A DNA stretch of 64,000 nucleotides from Pseudo-nitzschia pungens. Taxonomy: Eukaryota > Bacillariophyta > Bacillariophyceae > Bacillariales > Bacillariaceae. Positions 1 through 9,207 of this stretch are shown here, piece by piece. Where the stretch lies: positions 2,542,001 through 2,606,000 of the forward strand of contig CM074759.1 in the NCBI GenBank assembly GCA_037355855.1, written 5' to 3'. Numbering within the stretch: the stretch's first letter is position 1; the number at the start of each line of letters is the position of its first letter. A model generated the notes under the pieces. That model was not told the origin of the DNA and made no database searches. It was given only the letters and a program-made list of their open reading frames with translations. A program made the translations under genes and the position numbers.

Positions 1-205
1 AAAAGAACAAGACTCAGACGCTGAGCAACACTCCAAACCCCACTGGGGAAGGAACCTATCGAACCACGAGTACTCTTATGTACTGGCCACGGCCCAAGCT
101 GACCACGAAGTCTCCGATGACGAGATCGACATCTCCGAACGGGAACTCAAAGAGTACAGAAGAAAGTACAGAAAGACCTTTAAAAAGAAAGGATCCCACA
201 ACTGA
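1..205 (+). pseudogene. gag: Gypsy element A: C-terminal end of Gag (partial at window edge)
   Basis: The frame starting at base 2 is open to a TGA at 203-205 and reads a charged tail rich in E, D, K and R. It matches the last ~65 residues of the Gag of the complete element M (minus strand, ending at 59641) almost residue for residue, including the motif HWGRNLSNHEYSYVLATAQA. The pol ATG follows at 206 in the same frame, so the junction reads TGA-ATG. Gag forms the retrotransposon particle. The rest of the gene lies left of the window. The parent copy is defective because its reverse transcriptase has been deleted. Confidence 0.85.
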
Positions 206-730
206 ATGGCCAATACCATCCACACCGGACCACGCATAATCAATCGATTTGCGGACGTCTGTGTGGAGGTATTGGACCACAAGGGAAGGGGGAGGATGCT
301 CCGGGGCCTACTCGACTCCGGGTGCTCCAAATCCATCATACTAAGGCACTTTGTCAACCGAAGTCAACTAATGAACCGAGACCAAAGATCTGTCACCTAC
401 AACACATATGGAGGCAAGTTCAGAACCAAGTCTGCGGCTTCAGTGGGACTAAGGCTGATAGAATTTTCAAACTCCAAGACCATCAAATGGACCTTCCAAG
501 TGGATGAGTATCATCACCATGAGGAAGTACCCTATGACATGATTATAGGATCCGATCTAATGGCACAACTGGGACTGGATATAAAATACAGCTCCCGTAC
601 GATCGAATGGCAGGGTGACCTCATTCCCATGAAGGGGATGGGGGAGCTCTCTGACCCGGACAAATGTGAGGCAGTATTCTTTGCCAACACACAAAGTCCA
701 ATCCTCCAACAAGAGGAAGAAGGGCAAAAC
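206..730 (+). pseudogene. pol: Gypsy element A: protease region of Pol, truncated by internal deletion
   Basis: The ATG at 206 follows the Gag stop directly. The translation carries the retropepsin-type motif LLDSGCSKSII (about residues 35-45) and the conserved block YDMIIGSDLMAQLGLDIKY, as in element M Pol. After about residue 172 (near base 720) the match to M stops at a glutamate-rich stretch and resumes, in another frame, in the segment just before RNase H. Roughly 360 residues containing the reverse transcriptase are missing. The open frame runs on to 796 only as out-of-frame sequence. The protease fold looks intact, but no functional Pol can come from this copy. Confidence 0.85.
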
Positions 731-2480
731 AAATTGGTACTGGGGCCCAGCAGAGCAGAAAGCTTTCATGGAGGCGAAGAGGATGCTCGCAGATGAAGCG
801 AAACTCGCATTCCCGGATTTTACGAAACCATTTCACCTCTACTCAGACGCCAGTGACAGGCAACTGGGAGCAACCGTATGTCAAGATGGCAAACCCCTTG
901 GTTTCTACACAAGGAAACTGAACTCAGCGCAGCTCAACTACACTGTCGGGGAAAAAGAACTCCTTGGTATAGTGGAGGGCTTGAAAGCGTTTGAGGGAAT
1001 CCTACGAGGACAAGATGTAATTATTCACACAGACCACCTTAACCTGCTCTATCAGCAGATGCCCACCCAAAGGATGGTCCGATGGAGACTCCTCATGGAG
1101 GAGTTCCACCCCGTAGTCAAGCACGTTGCTGGCGAAGACAACGATGCAGCAGACGCGCTGTCTCGCCTGGACATCACAGATGACCCAGCGGACACAGTGG
1201 AATGGCTACCACCAAATAAGCCCCTCACCTACGCGGATGAGGAAGAGCACCTCCGGCAACTCCTATTCCCACTTGGAGAAGCGCCGGAAGAATTCCAGGG
1301 CAATAGTGCATTCCCACTTGCCCCGGACATGATTCAGTTCTACCAGCAACAGGACACAGGAATCGTGAATGCTCTGGAAAAAGACAATCGGCTAACCACC
1401 AAAATGGTGGAAGGTTACAACCTAATCCATAAAGAAGGAAAGATCCTGATTCCCGATAAACTCAAGGATAGAGTTATGGAATGGTACCACAGCATGTTGG
1501 TCCATCCCGGAGAAAAGAGAATGGAACAGAGCATACGCTCAGTCTTCACCTGGAAAGGCCTACGGAAGGACGTCCAGGACCTTTGTAAGCACTGCCACAC
1601 GTGTCAGATGTTTAAGAAGAGTGGCCGGAAGAAGTATGGACTACTACCGGAAAAAGCAGCTGAGGTCACCAAATGGCAGAGGGTCAATGTGGACCTCTGG
1701 GGACCTGCAACTGTCCACAACAAGAATGGTAAAGACTACCAAATCCACGTCCTCACCATGGTGGACCCAGTGACCGGATGGTTTGAACTGGCTCACCTGA
1801 AGGACTCCCCAAATGCAGCAGAAACTCAACGATTGTTGGACAGTACCTGGCTGGCAAGATATCCGCGCCCAAAGGAAATTGGCTTTGATGGCGGGAGTGA
1901 GTTCAAAGCAGAGTTCCAAGAGCTCTGCGAGAACATGGGGATGAAAAGAAAGCCCAGCGGGGCTTGGAACCCACAATCCAACTCGGTGTTGGAAAGGATC
2001 CATCAGGTATTAAAGGACTGTCTGTTGTCCTTCAACCTGGAAAACAGGGACCTCCACGAGGAGGACCCTTTTGAGGAATTCACCACCAAGGCAGCATATG
2101 CTATCAGAAGCGCCATCCATACCACCCTGGGGTACTCCCCAGCGCAACTGGTGTTTGGTCGAGACATGTTCATGCCGGTGAACTTCCCAGTGGATTGGGA
2201 AGCAATCCAAGCAAGGAAGCAGAAGAGCATCCACAAGAGCAACATCAGGGAAAACCAGACGAGGATCCCCCATGTCTATAAAGAAGGAGACTATGTCACC
2301 CTGGAAAGGAAGGGCATTATTCCAAAACTATCCTTCCCACGGCAAGGACCTTACAAGGTGCTCAAGGCCCATGATAATGGAACTGTAACTATTGAAACTG
2401 CTCCCTTTGTAACCTACCGGGTTAACATTAGGAGAGTACATCCCTATTATTGCAGGGATGGCACTGAATCGAACAAGTAA
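722..2480 (+). pseudogene. pol: Gypsy element A: RNase H and integrase of Pol, frameshifted relative to protease
   Basis: The open frame ending in TAA at 2478-2480 carries gypsy RNase H (SDASDRQLGA, then GEKELLGIVEGL and TDHLNLLY) followed by integrase. The integrase has an H-x4-H zinc half (HSMLVHPG) with CHTC, then the core residues D in NVDLWGP, D in GFDGGSEF and E in NPQSNSVLERIH. It ends in a C-terminal module with GPYKVLKAHDNGTV (GPY/F type). The domain set and C-terminus match element M. It is in frame 0 while the upstream protease is in frame 2, because of the deletion junction near 722-738. The apparent ATG at 666 precedes the junction and is not a real start. Confidence 0.9.
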
Positions 2481-2508
2481 CCAATTGTAACAGTACCATG
2501 GAGGAGCA

Positions 2509-2685
2509 TGCCGTGCACCGGAATACAGTCACGAATCCGTTCGTGATTGGATTACGATTAGCGAGTCTCCTTATCGCCGAATACAGGAGACTGCCGGAAA
2601 GCAATAGCAATAGACTAATCAATAGCTCTCACAATTTGCATATCACTACTACTTTCTAAATCACTAGTAGACCCGGGGTATGGCA
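2509..2685 (+). repeat. 3' LTR of gypsy element A
   Basis: 177 bp starting TGCCGTGCACCG and ending GGGGTATGGCA, so TG..CA termini. It is the reverse-complement family member of the two 179-bp LTRs of element M (56168-56346, 61778-61956). It lies 28 bp after the pol stop and is preceded by a purine-rich stretch CATGGAGGAGCA that is identical next to the M LTR and is the likely polypurine primer. Sequence to the right (2686 on) is a different gypsy element, so A is nested in B. The predicted 5-bp target duplicate is CCTCC; its left copy lies outside the window. Confidence 0.9.
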
Positions 2686-2897
2686 CCTCCCGAATTATGA
2701 CCTGGCGTATGCTCCTTGAAGATTTCAGTCCTGTTTTCAAATACATCAAAGGCACTGAAAAAAACCTTGCTGATGCCCTCTCGCGCCTCCCCCTTGAGGA
2801 GGAGCAGGGTTTGTCTTCTGGTTTGTCTTCTGAATCTTCAACCCCAACTTCAACTTCAACTTCTGAATCTTCAACCCCAACTTCAACTTCAACTTGA
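2686..2897 (+). pseudogene. pol: Gypsy element B: C-terminal RNase H fragment with Ser/Thr/Pro linker
   Basis: Directly after the LTR of A, frame 0 reads MTWRMLLEDFSPVFKYIKGT then NLADALSRLP, the classic end of the gypsy RNase H domain. It then enters a linker made of about two and a half 33-bp units (about 2815-2915) encoding Ser/Thr/Pro-rich repeats. A TGA at 2895-2897 interrupts the frame; the integrase continues downstream in the same frame. The upstream half of B must lie left of element A, outside the window. B is from a lineage distinct from both the A/M and C/D/L families. Confidence 0.8.
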
Positions 2898-4175
2898 GAA
2901 ACTTCAACCCCAACTGATCTCGTCAAGGATCCAAACCCTCAGCCAATCTCCCAAGTTGACACTTCTGATCTTTTGATTGAAGATCTATTCATCAATTATC
3001 CTGCAGATCTTCCTGCATATCCTCTGCGTTTTGATGCTCTTGCCAAAGCCCAAGCAGCAGACTCAACCATCCAAGAAACCACCCATTACTCCACCAAAGA
3101 TTTTGCTGGTACTGAACTCAAGGTTTACACCAAAAACAACCAAACCAAGATTGTCCTTCCACAAACCCTTGTTCAAGATACCATCAACTGGTACCATCAT
3201 GTACTTGGTCATGCAGGCTCTGAACGTTTGACTAGAACCATATCCACCCTTATTTATTCTCCAGGGCTCAAGGATGCTGTTGCTGCATATTGCAAAACCT
3301 GTGATGCCTGTCAACGCCACAAAAACACTCACCGTTCTTATGGACATCTTGCAACTCGCGAACAACTCTCCATCCCTTGGGAAACAATTGCCATTGACAC
3401 AATTGGTCCCTGGAACGTCAACATTCCAAACATTGGCAATGTTGAATTCAATGGTTTCACCATCATGGACATGTGCACCAACCTCCTTGAAATCAAACGT
3501 GCTCCTCAAACCAATCCCTCTGGTAAAATGTCTATCTTTGCTTTGAATGATGCCTGGCTTTCTCGTTATCCTAAACCCAGCAGATGCATCTTTGATCAAG
3601 GTTCTGAATATCTTAACGTTGATTTCCAATCTCACCTTATTAATCTTGATATCAAACCTGTCCCAACCACAGTCAAGAATCCTCAAGCCAACGCTGTTTT
3701 GGAACGTGTGCATGACACCATGAAATCTGCCATGCGCGCTGAACTCCATGCCAATCCTCCTCAGGATTTGCAACAAGCCACTGATCTTATTGACAATGTT
3801 TTTGCCTCTGCACAGTTTGCTGTGAGATGCACTGTGCACAAAACATTTGGTGTGTCACCTGGTGCAATTGCCTTTCACCGTGACATGTTCCTTCCAATTC
3901 CCATCATCACTGACATCAAACTCCTCAGATCCAAACGCCAATCTGTTATTGACCAGAATGCTCTCAAGGAAAACAAGCGTCGTAAACACCATGACTACAA
4001 CATTGGTGATCAGATCATGATCTTCAACTACAAGACTGATGCCCTTGGTGCCAAGGCAATTGGTCCATTCACCATCACCCAAGTCCATACCAATGGCACT
4101 GTATCTTTCCTTTGTAATGAGCATATCATTGAACGTATCAACCTCAGACGTATCAAGCCTTATTATTCTGCATGA
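2898..4175 (+). pseudogene. pol: Gypsy element B: integrase of Pol
   Basis: The frame is open from just after the TGA at 2895 to TGA at 4173. It has a zinc-binding half (WYHHVLGHAG ... CKTCDAC), catalytic D in AIDTIGPW, D in IFDQGSEY and E in NPQANAVLERVH, and a C-terminal GPY/F-like module (AIGPFTITQVHTNGTVSF). All catalytic residues are present, so the integrase itself is well preserved. Only the single stop in the linker and the insertion of A break the gene. Codon use is AT-richer than in A. Integrase joins retroelement cDNA to chromosomal DNA. An internal ATG at 2973 is unlikely to be a natural start. Confidence 0.88.
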
Positions 4176-4571
4176 GATCTTTGCCAACATGCCAAGATCT
4201 CTCACGAGAAGGAAGATAATGTCGTATGTCCCAAAACTACGACACACAAGAAACAATCCATTTATGTATTAAGAAACAAACACTGTTTCTATATCCTCAA
4301 GGTTCTCAATGACCAAATGACCTATGTCCATGACCAAAGGTTCGTCTCTATGACATTTCAGAGGTTCTCTATGACATTTACAAGCTTCTCTATGTCTGTT
4401 TGCTTTTGTCAAGATAAACAACACGACATTGTAGGAGAGACGTTCTATTTTATCTATTCAGTTTTATAATCATAATTCTTATTTCCAGAAATTATCAAAC
4501 ACTTTATTTTTATCTTCGGTCGATCGCTGGTTTCCAGAGATACGACAGCTAGCGGTGATACCCCTGTTCTT
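4176..4571 (+). other. Non-coding 3' end of element B and transition to repeat J-like sequence
   Basis: No gene is seen. The sequence after the B integrase stop contains short repeats of the type TCTCTATGACATTT and is probably B 3' untranslated or LTR sequence. No LTR pair can be matched because the other end is not in the window. The last bases before the hAT-like element, joined to those after it, resemble part of the dispersed J repeat (compare 41281-41330 and 36490-36540). Confidence 0.4.
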
Positions 4572-4579
4572 GTAACTGG

Positions 4580-4974
4580 CAGGGGTGATAATAGGGGGGG
4601 TGCGCCACGATGCGCGCTCTAGTACAAAAACTTCGTTCAAATCAAAAAAAAAAAATTACCTATGCGTGCACAAATTAAAAAAAAACTGTCCTTATTTTTC
4701 TTTTCTATATTTATCTTTAACTAACAAACACTAGTTAAAATACCTTAACTTCAGATAGTAATAACTCCATCAAAAATCAATCCTAATCTTTATTTCAAAT
4801 ACCTGCATTATGGTTTAAACTCTTTTAAACAAGAATATTCAATAAAAATGAGGTTTTGAATGGGTCTGAAGTCATCTATTACTGATACAAGGTTGAAGGC
4901 CATTTTTAGGCTTTTTTGGGGTCAGATACCCTTACTAGGTATGAAACATATGATTGATTTAGTTCGACAATTAA
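4580..4974. repeat. Left terminal inverted repeat of the hAT-like element
   Basis: The reverse complement of this arm aligns with 5661-6021. Blocks such as GGTCAGATACCCTTACTAGG and the 3' end at TCGACAATTAA are shared in inverted orientation. It differs by short indels and one ~39-bp insertion near the terminus. Confidence 0.85.
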
Positions 4975-5392
4975 TTTAATTAATTTTGCATGATCGAGAT
5001 AAATCATTAACACATGATGCTGCACTAAGGTTGCGTACAGTAGAATTTTATTCTGTCAAATCACTAACACATGATGCTAAGGTTACCAGTACGTACAGTA
5101 GTAATAATTCTTTCAAAAATTATTACTACAGTACAGTAGTGGGAACAAGGAATACTATAACAGGATTGGGATTTCGACAAGAAATACAGGCTCAAGGTAG
5201 GAAAAAAAGTAAGAAGCAGGAGATAACAAAAGACACTTAACTAGAGATGTGATAAAGTTACTAATAAGAACTACATATTATGAATATCAAACTTGTCCTA
5301 CTCTGCTATCAATAATATTAGTTTTAACTTGTATTCAATCCTTTTTGGATTTTTGTGTTTTATTTTTGAAAGAAAATCCAGGTTCCTTTTGG

Positions 5393-5632
5393 TATAAAAA
5401 TAGTATTGTAATTGGTATAGAACTGTAAAAATAGTATTGTAATTGGTATAGAACTGTAAAAATAGTATTGTAATTGGTAGTAGTGGTAGTAGTGGTAGTG
5501 GTGGTAGTAGTGATAGTGGTGATAGTGGTGGTAGTAGTGTTAGTAGTGTTAGTAGTGTTAGTGGTGGTGCTAGTTGTGTTAGTAGTGGTAACCTTAGTAG
5601 TAGTGGTAAGATTTAGTGGTGGTAGTACCGTA
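5393..5632. repeat. Tandem repeats inside the hAT-like element
   Basis: Three copies of a ~31-bp unit containing TAGTATTGTAATTGG (5393-5480) are followed by an irregular GGTAGT/GTTAGT microsatellite to about 5632. Both lie in the non-coding core. The valine-rich and threonine-rich open frames across them are products of the repeat. Earlier, at about 4997-5095, a motif with AACACATGATGCT occurs twice. Confidence 0.8.
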
Positions 5633-5660
5633 GTGGCTATCTTGTTCAAATACTTAAACT

Positions 5661-6021
5661 TTAATTGTCGAACTAAATCAATCATATGTTTCATACCTAG
5701 TAAGGGTATCTGACCCCAAAAAAGCCTAAAAATGGCCTTCAACCTTGTATCAGTAATAGATGACTTTAGACTCGTTAAAAACCTCATTTTTATTGAATAT
5801 TCTTGTTTAAAAGAGTTTAAACCATAATGCAGGTATTTGAAATAAAGATTAGGATTGATTTTTGATGGAGTTATTACTATCTGAAGTTAAGGTATTTTAA
5901 CTAGTGTTTGTTAGTTAAAAATAAATATAGAAAAGAAAAATGAGGACAGTTTTTTTTATTTGTGCACGCATAGGTAATTTTTTCATCACGCAGTGGCGCA
6001 CCCCTCTTATTATCATCCCTG
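5661..6021. repeat. Right terminal inverted repeat of the hAT-like element
   Basis: Inverted partner of 4580-4974. It begins TTAATTGTCG and ends ATCATCCCTG, and would form a long hairpin with the left arm if single-stranded. Confidence 0.85.
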
Positions 6022-6029
6022 GTAACTGG

Positions 6030-6801
6030 TACAAATCGTACAAGAGGACCCTGGTCACAATTTTGCAACGAGCACTTTTGTCCGACGTTCCGATGTTCCA
6101 GTTTTTAAACACATAGAATCCTATGCAACTTCCCCCTTTGATATATCTCTCACTTCTAAACCTCCAATCAGAACACCAAGATCTACACCTACTAACAGAG
6201 ACCTGCGCTACTCAATTCTGCCATTAGTTCAGTTGCTTGCTGCTTGCTTTGGTTGCTTTGGTGCCTATTCACCATTGTCGGTCGGTCGCTTCGGCAACAG
6301 CAACAGCAACAACACGACACATAATTTTCTACAGCAATTTCTACAGCAACTCCGGTACTAATCCTACAGCTGCTCTTTGTTTTGCTTTGTCTCCAAGCTT
6401 GACTTTTGATCTGTTTTCAAGCTACATTATTATTTAAAGCTATAAAGTTTTTCCAGCCCCTTAAGTGATATCCACTTAACGTTCTACATTCTTCAAGGTT
6501 CCTTGCTGAGTGCCCTAAGTCTTTTCAAGTTGAAGTTGTCGAACACATAGGTTCCTTCTTCCTGATCCCTAAGTCTTTGCAAGTTCACGTGAGCAGCTCT
6601 TCCAGTTCCCTCCCTCTTTTCAGCCAATAGCCCCCTGCTCGTTAAGTGTTTCTCACTTAAGAGCTCCCCTGTTTCCTAGCCAAGCCCCCTATCCCTTCAG
6701 TGTTTCCGCTTAAGACTCTCCCTCCTACATAGGTGTACGGTACAGCTGTCATCTGTTTTCAAGCCAAGACCAACTGATCCCTAAGTATCTTCTACTTAGT
6801 G
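6030..6801. other. Non-coding leader region with a series of short hairpins
   Basis: No convincing gene. Between 6461 and 6799 are three perfect 7-5-7 hairpins: TTAAGTG/CACTTAA at 6461-6479 and 6642-6660, and CTAAGTA/TACTTAG at 6781-6799. Degenerate relatives lie between them (near 6698-6714). The region precedes the DIRS-like coding remnant and may belong to that element. Bases 6022-6060 resemble the dispersed J repeat. Confidence 0.5.
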
Positions 6802-7633
6802 CACTCTTGTTTTCCGGGATATCCTCCGCTCCTGCATCGCCCAGGGGTACTACCGTGCCCAACGCCTGGTCAAACGGCGCCCCCTCCCTCCCCACTACAG
6901 TTCCATGCCCATCGACCTCCAAAACTGTTTCACGTGGCTCCACCAGACAGAGCAGGCGGCTTTCATCTGGAGCAACCACGCTACTGTTCCAATCGCTGCC
7001 ACCACGCTCCCGCCCCTCTGTGCCCTCCACGCCTATTTGACCGGCCCGGACTGTGTTCCACTCGCATCGGACACCTGGTCCCGCGTTCTTTTGCGCTCAA
7101 CCACAACACCACTGACGCCTCCCACACCGGCATTGGCGCCGTCCTGCCCCGCCCCTACTCTGCTGCTCTCCATGCGTGAACCCAACTTGACAACAAGCAC
7201 CCGGACTATGTACACATCAACACCCTGGAGTTCCTTGGGGTCCTCTTGTGTTTCCTCATTGGCCAACTCTTGACCACCGACCGACCTCACGCCTACCTCC
7301 CGGCCCTGGTCCTCCGATTGTCTTGCAATAACACGGCCGCCATCGCCTGGTGGATGAAATCCTCCACCAAATCCGCTCTCGGGCGGAGTGCCCTCCTCCT
7401 CACAGCGGCATTCCGGAAGGACTCCCCCCTTGGTAGCATCGTCAACTACATCCCGGGTTCAGAAAACATGCTCGCTGATGCCGTCTCTTGGCCCCACAAA
7501 CTTTTCGCTCCCCACACTTACTCATACTTCTTCTCCCTCCCTTACCCCACTCTTGTCCGCCAGATATGCAGTCAGCATGCGCAATTTGCGTCTTGGACTG
7601 TTTTCCTCCCAAGTCCCGAGCTCGTCTCTCTCC
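6802..7633 (+). pseudogene. DIRS-like retroelement: end of reverse transcriptase and RNase H (5' part, split by element C)
   Basis: Frame 2 (about 6802-7095) reads a plausible RT connection (ILRSCIAQGYYRAQRLVKRR, then a tryptophan-containing helix). Frame 1 then carries the DIRS-type RNase H: TDASHTGIGAVL, HINTLEFLGVLL, NNTAAIAWWMKSSTKS and a NMLADAVSWP tail. Damage: a frameshift near 7095, a TGA at 7177-7179, and N in place of the usual Asp in the (D/N)NTAAIAWW motif. Codon use is strongly C-ending, unlike the AT-rich neighbours. The frame is cut at 7633 by gypsy element C and resumes at 13353. Assignment rests on motif resemblance plus the tyrosine recombinase downstream. Confidence 0.65.
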
Positions 7634-7957
7634 TGTAACACTCTGAGGTAGAAATTCGGAGTAGTATGAATAATTGTGTGTGCTTAAAGAATTTACAAAA
7701 TATTAACAAGCGGAATACATGAAATTTTCGACGTTAGCATGCGCATGACCATTACCAAATTAGTCATGCTCCTGCCATAAATGTTAATCCATTGTCGAGC
7801 TGTACGATTAGGCATATATCTTAATCTGGGACTCGACGATCCATTAGGTGTATGTACATATGACATATACCTATATGGATATCTTCATATTCGATTCCCA
7901 TATGGAATTTGGTTAATTATCCAGTCGTAACCTACTAGCGTACGCTAACATGTTACA
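7634..7957 (-). repeat. 3' LTR of gypsy element C
   Basis: 324 bp, reading TGTAACACTCTGAGG ... CATGTTACA on the + strand. It lies downstream of the integrase for the minus-strand element and contains 17 bp absent from the partner LTR at 13041-13347. The same LTR family, with CTAAGG in place of CTGAGG, borders elements D, I and L. Confidence 0.95.
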
Positions 7958-7988
7958 TAGTGCCTCATGATTGAGCGAATCCCATGAC

Positions 7989-9207
7989 TTAAGCCGCCCA
8001 ATGGTTTGTAGAGGATTCTGAGTCTTCTGATTGGCTCATTCGAATATCGGGGATCTCATTCGGTTCTCGATACGGAGTAAGCTTTCGGATGTTCACTGTT
8101 TCAACCACCGAAGGGGACCGTTGCAATCGTACGGTCCCATTGTCATTGACTTGAGCAATAACAAATGGGCCGGTCTTCCTTGGTTGTAGTTTGTCTGGAT
8201 CTGGTTGTTGCATCCATACCTTGTCATTGGCTTGGAAGGTATGATCGATCCTTTTGGCATTATCTTTGAGTAGGTTCTTGTTGATCCCTTGTTGTCTAAG
8301 CTGCTGCAGGGCCAGCAGATTAGAGGTCAATGGTAGATCAATCAACATGTCTCGATTAAATACCAGGGACCCTGGAGAGGTCTGTAGGGCAGCATTGACA
8401 GCGCATCTGGAAGCGTGCATGCAGGTCGCGAGTGCATTGTCCATTAGCTGGCTTGCCCTGGTATTAAATTGTGGAGGGTTAACATGCACCAAAACTCTGA
8501 GAATATCAGCAACTGTATGATGGACTCTTTCACAGATGGCATTGGACTGGGGGTTCTTGACTGTGGTAGGAATGGACTGAATTCCATATTGTTTAAGAGT
8601 TTGCTGGAATTCAGCTCCCAGGAATTCTCCACCATTGTCGTGGACACATCTGATCGGTCTTGGATATCTTGAGAGCCAACAGTTCTTGAATTGGTCTGAT
8701 ACATGCTGTGCTGATTTGTCTCTGATCCGGATGATTTCCAGGAGGTTGGTAACCGGATCAATACAGGTTAGGGCCTTGAAGTTGTAGTTCTTGCCTTGAG
8801 CTGTAATCTTCCAGGGGCCTATAAGATCAACATGTACCTCGTTGAATGGTGCTAGAGGGGCTTCTTTTGGAGGAAGCTTTCCATACTTAGAGTGCTGGTT
8901 CTTGTATTTTATGCAGTTATCTGGGCATATGTAGGTCTTGCAGAGATTGGATAAATTGTCAGCGTAGAATTGTGCTGAGATAGTTTGGTAAAGCCTGGTG
9001 GATCCACAATGACCCAACAGGATATGGTACCATTTGATGGTATCATTTGTAAGGGAACTTGGTATATAAATTCTCCAGTTGTCTGGGTTTGCGCGGTTGG
9101 CATAACAGAGGATGTTATTGCCTTCCAGTTCCTGATAGAAGAAGGCTTTAGATTGGATCTTGAACTTGATGGTGGGATCCTTTTGTTGATGAAGATAGAT
9201 ATTTGAG
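7989..9207 (-). pseudogene. pol: Gypsy element C: integrase of Pol, out of frame with RNase H
   Basis: The frame ending at 7989 holds the zinc-binding half (WYHILLGHCG, then C-x4-C-x3-C as CKTYICPDNC) and the DDE core: D in HVDLIGPW, D in CVHDNGGEF, E in NPQSNAICERVHH. It ends in a GPF module (KTGPFVIAQVNDNGTVRL) and an acidic tail. Upstream Pol ends in another frame at 9148. Comparison with elements D and L shows about 11 bases missing near 9201-9213, which causes the shift. Catalytic residues are intact. The 31 bp between the stop and the 3' LTR have no obvious polypurine tract. Confidence 0.9.

Larger units (their letters stand above)
4580..6021. mobile_element. hAT-like foldback element with 360-395-bp terminal inverted repeats
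   Basis: The two ends start CAGGGGTGATAAT (left) and, on the other strand, CAGGGATGATAAT (right). They continue as imperfect inverted repeats for 395 bp (4580-4974) and 361 bp (5661-6021); the left arm has about 39 extra bases near 4612-4650. The octamer GTAACTGG occurs directly outside both ends (4572-4579 and 6022-6029), giving an 8-bp target duplication. An 8-bp duplication and CAGGG ends are typical of the hAT superfamily. The 686-bp centre has no transposase-like frame, so the element would depend on a transposase supplied elsewhere. The superfamily assignment is inference from the termini. Confidence 0.8.

Noticed and set aside
5335..5787. Thr-rich and Val-rich ORFs in the hAT-like element
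   Set aside because: They cover the GGTAGT microsatellite and the inverted repeat arm; repeat translation only.
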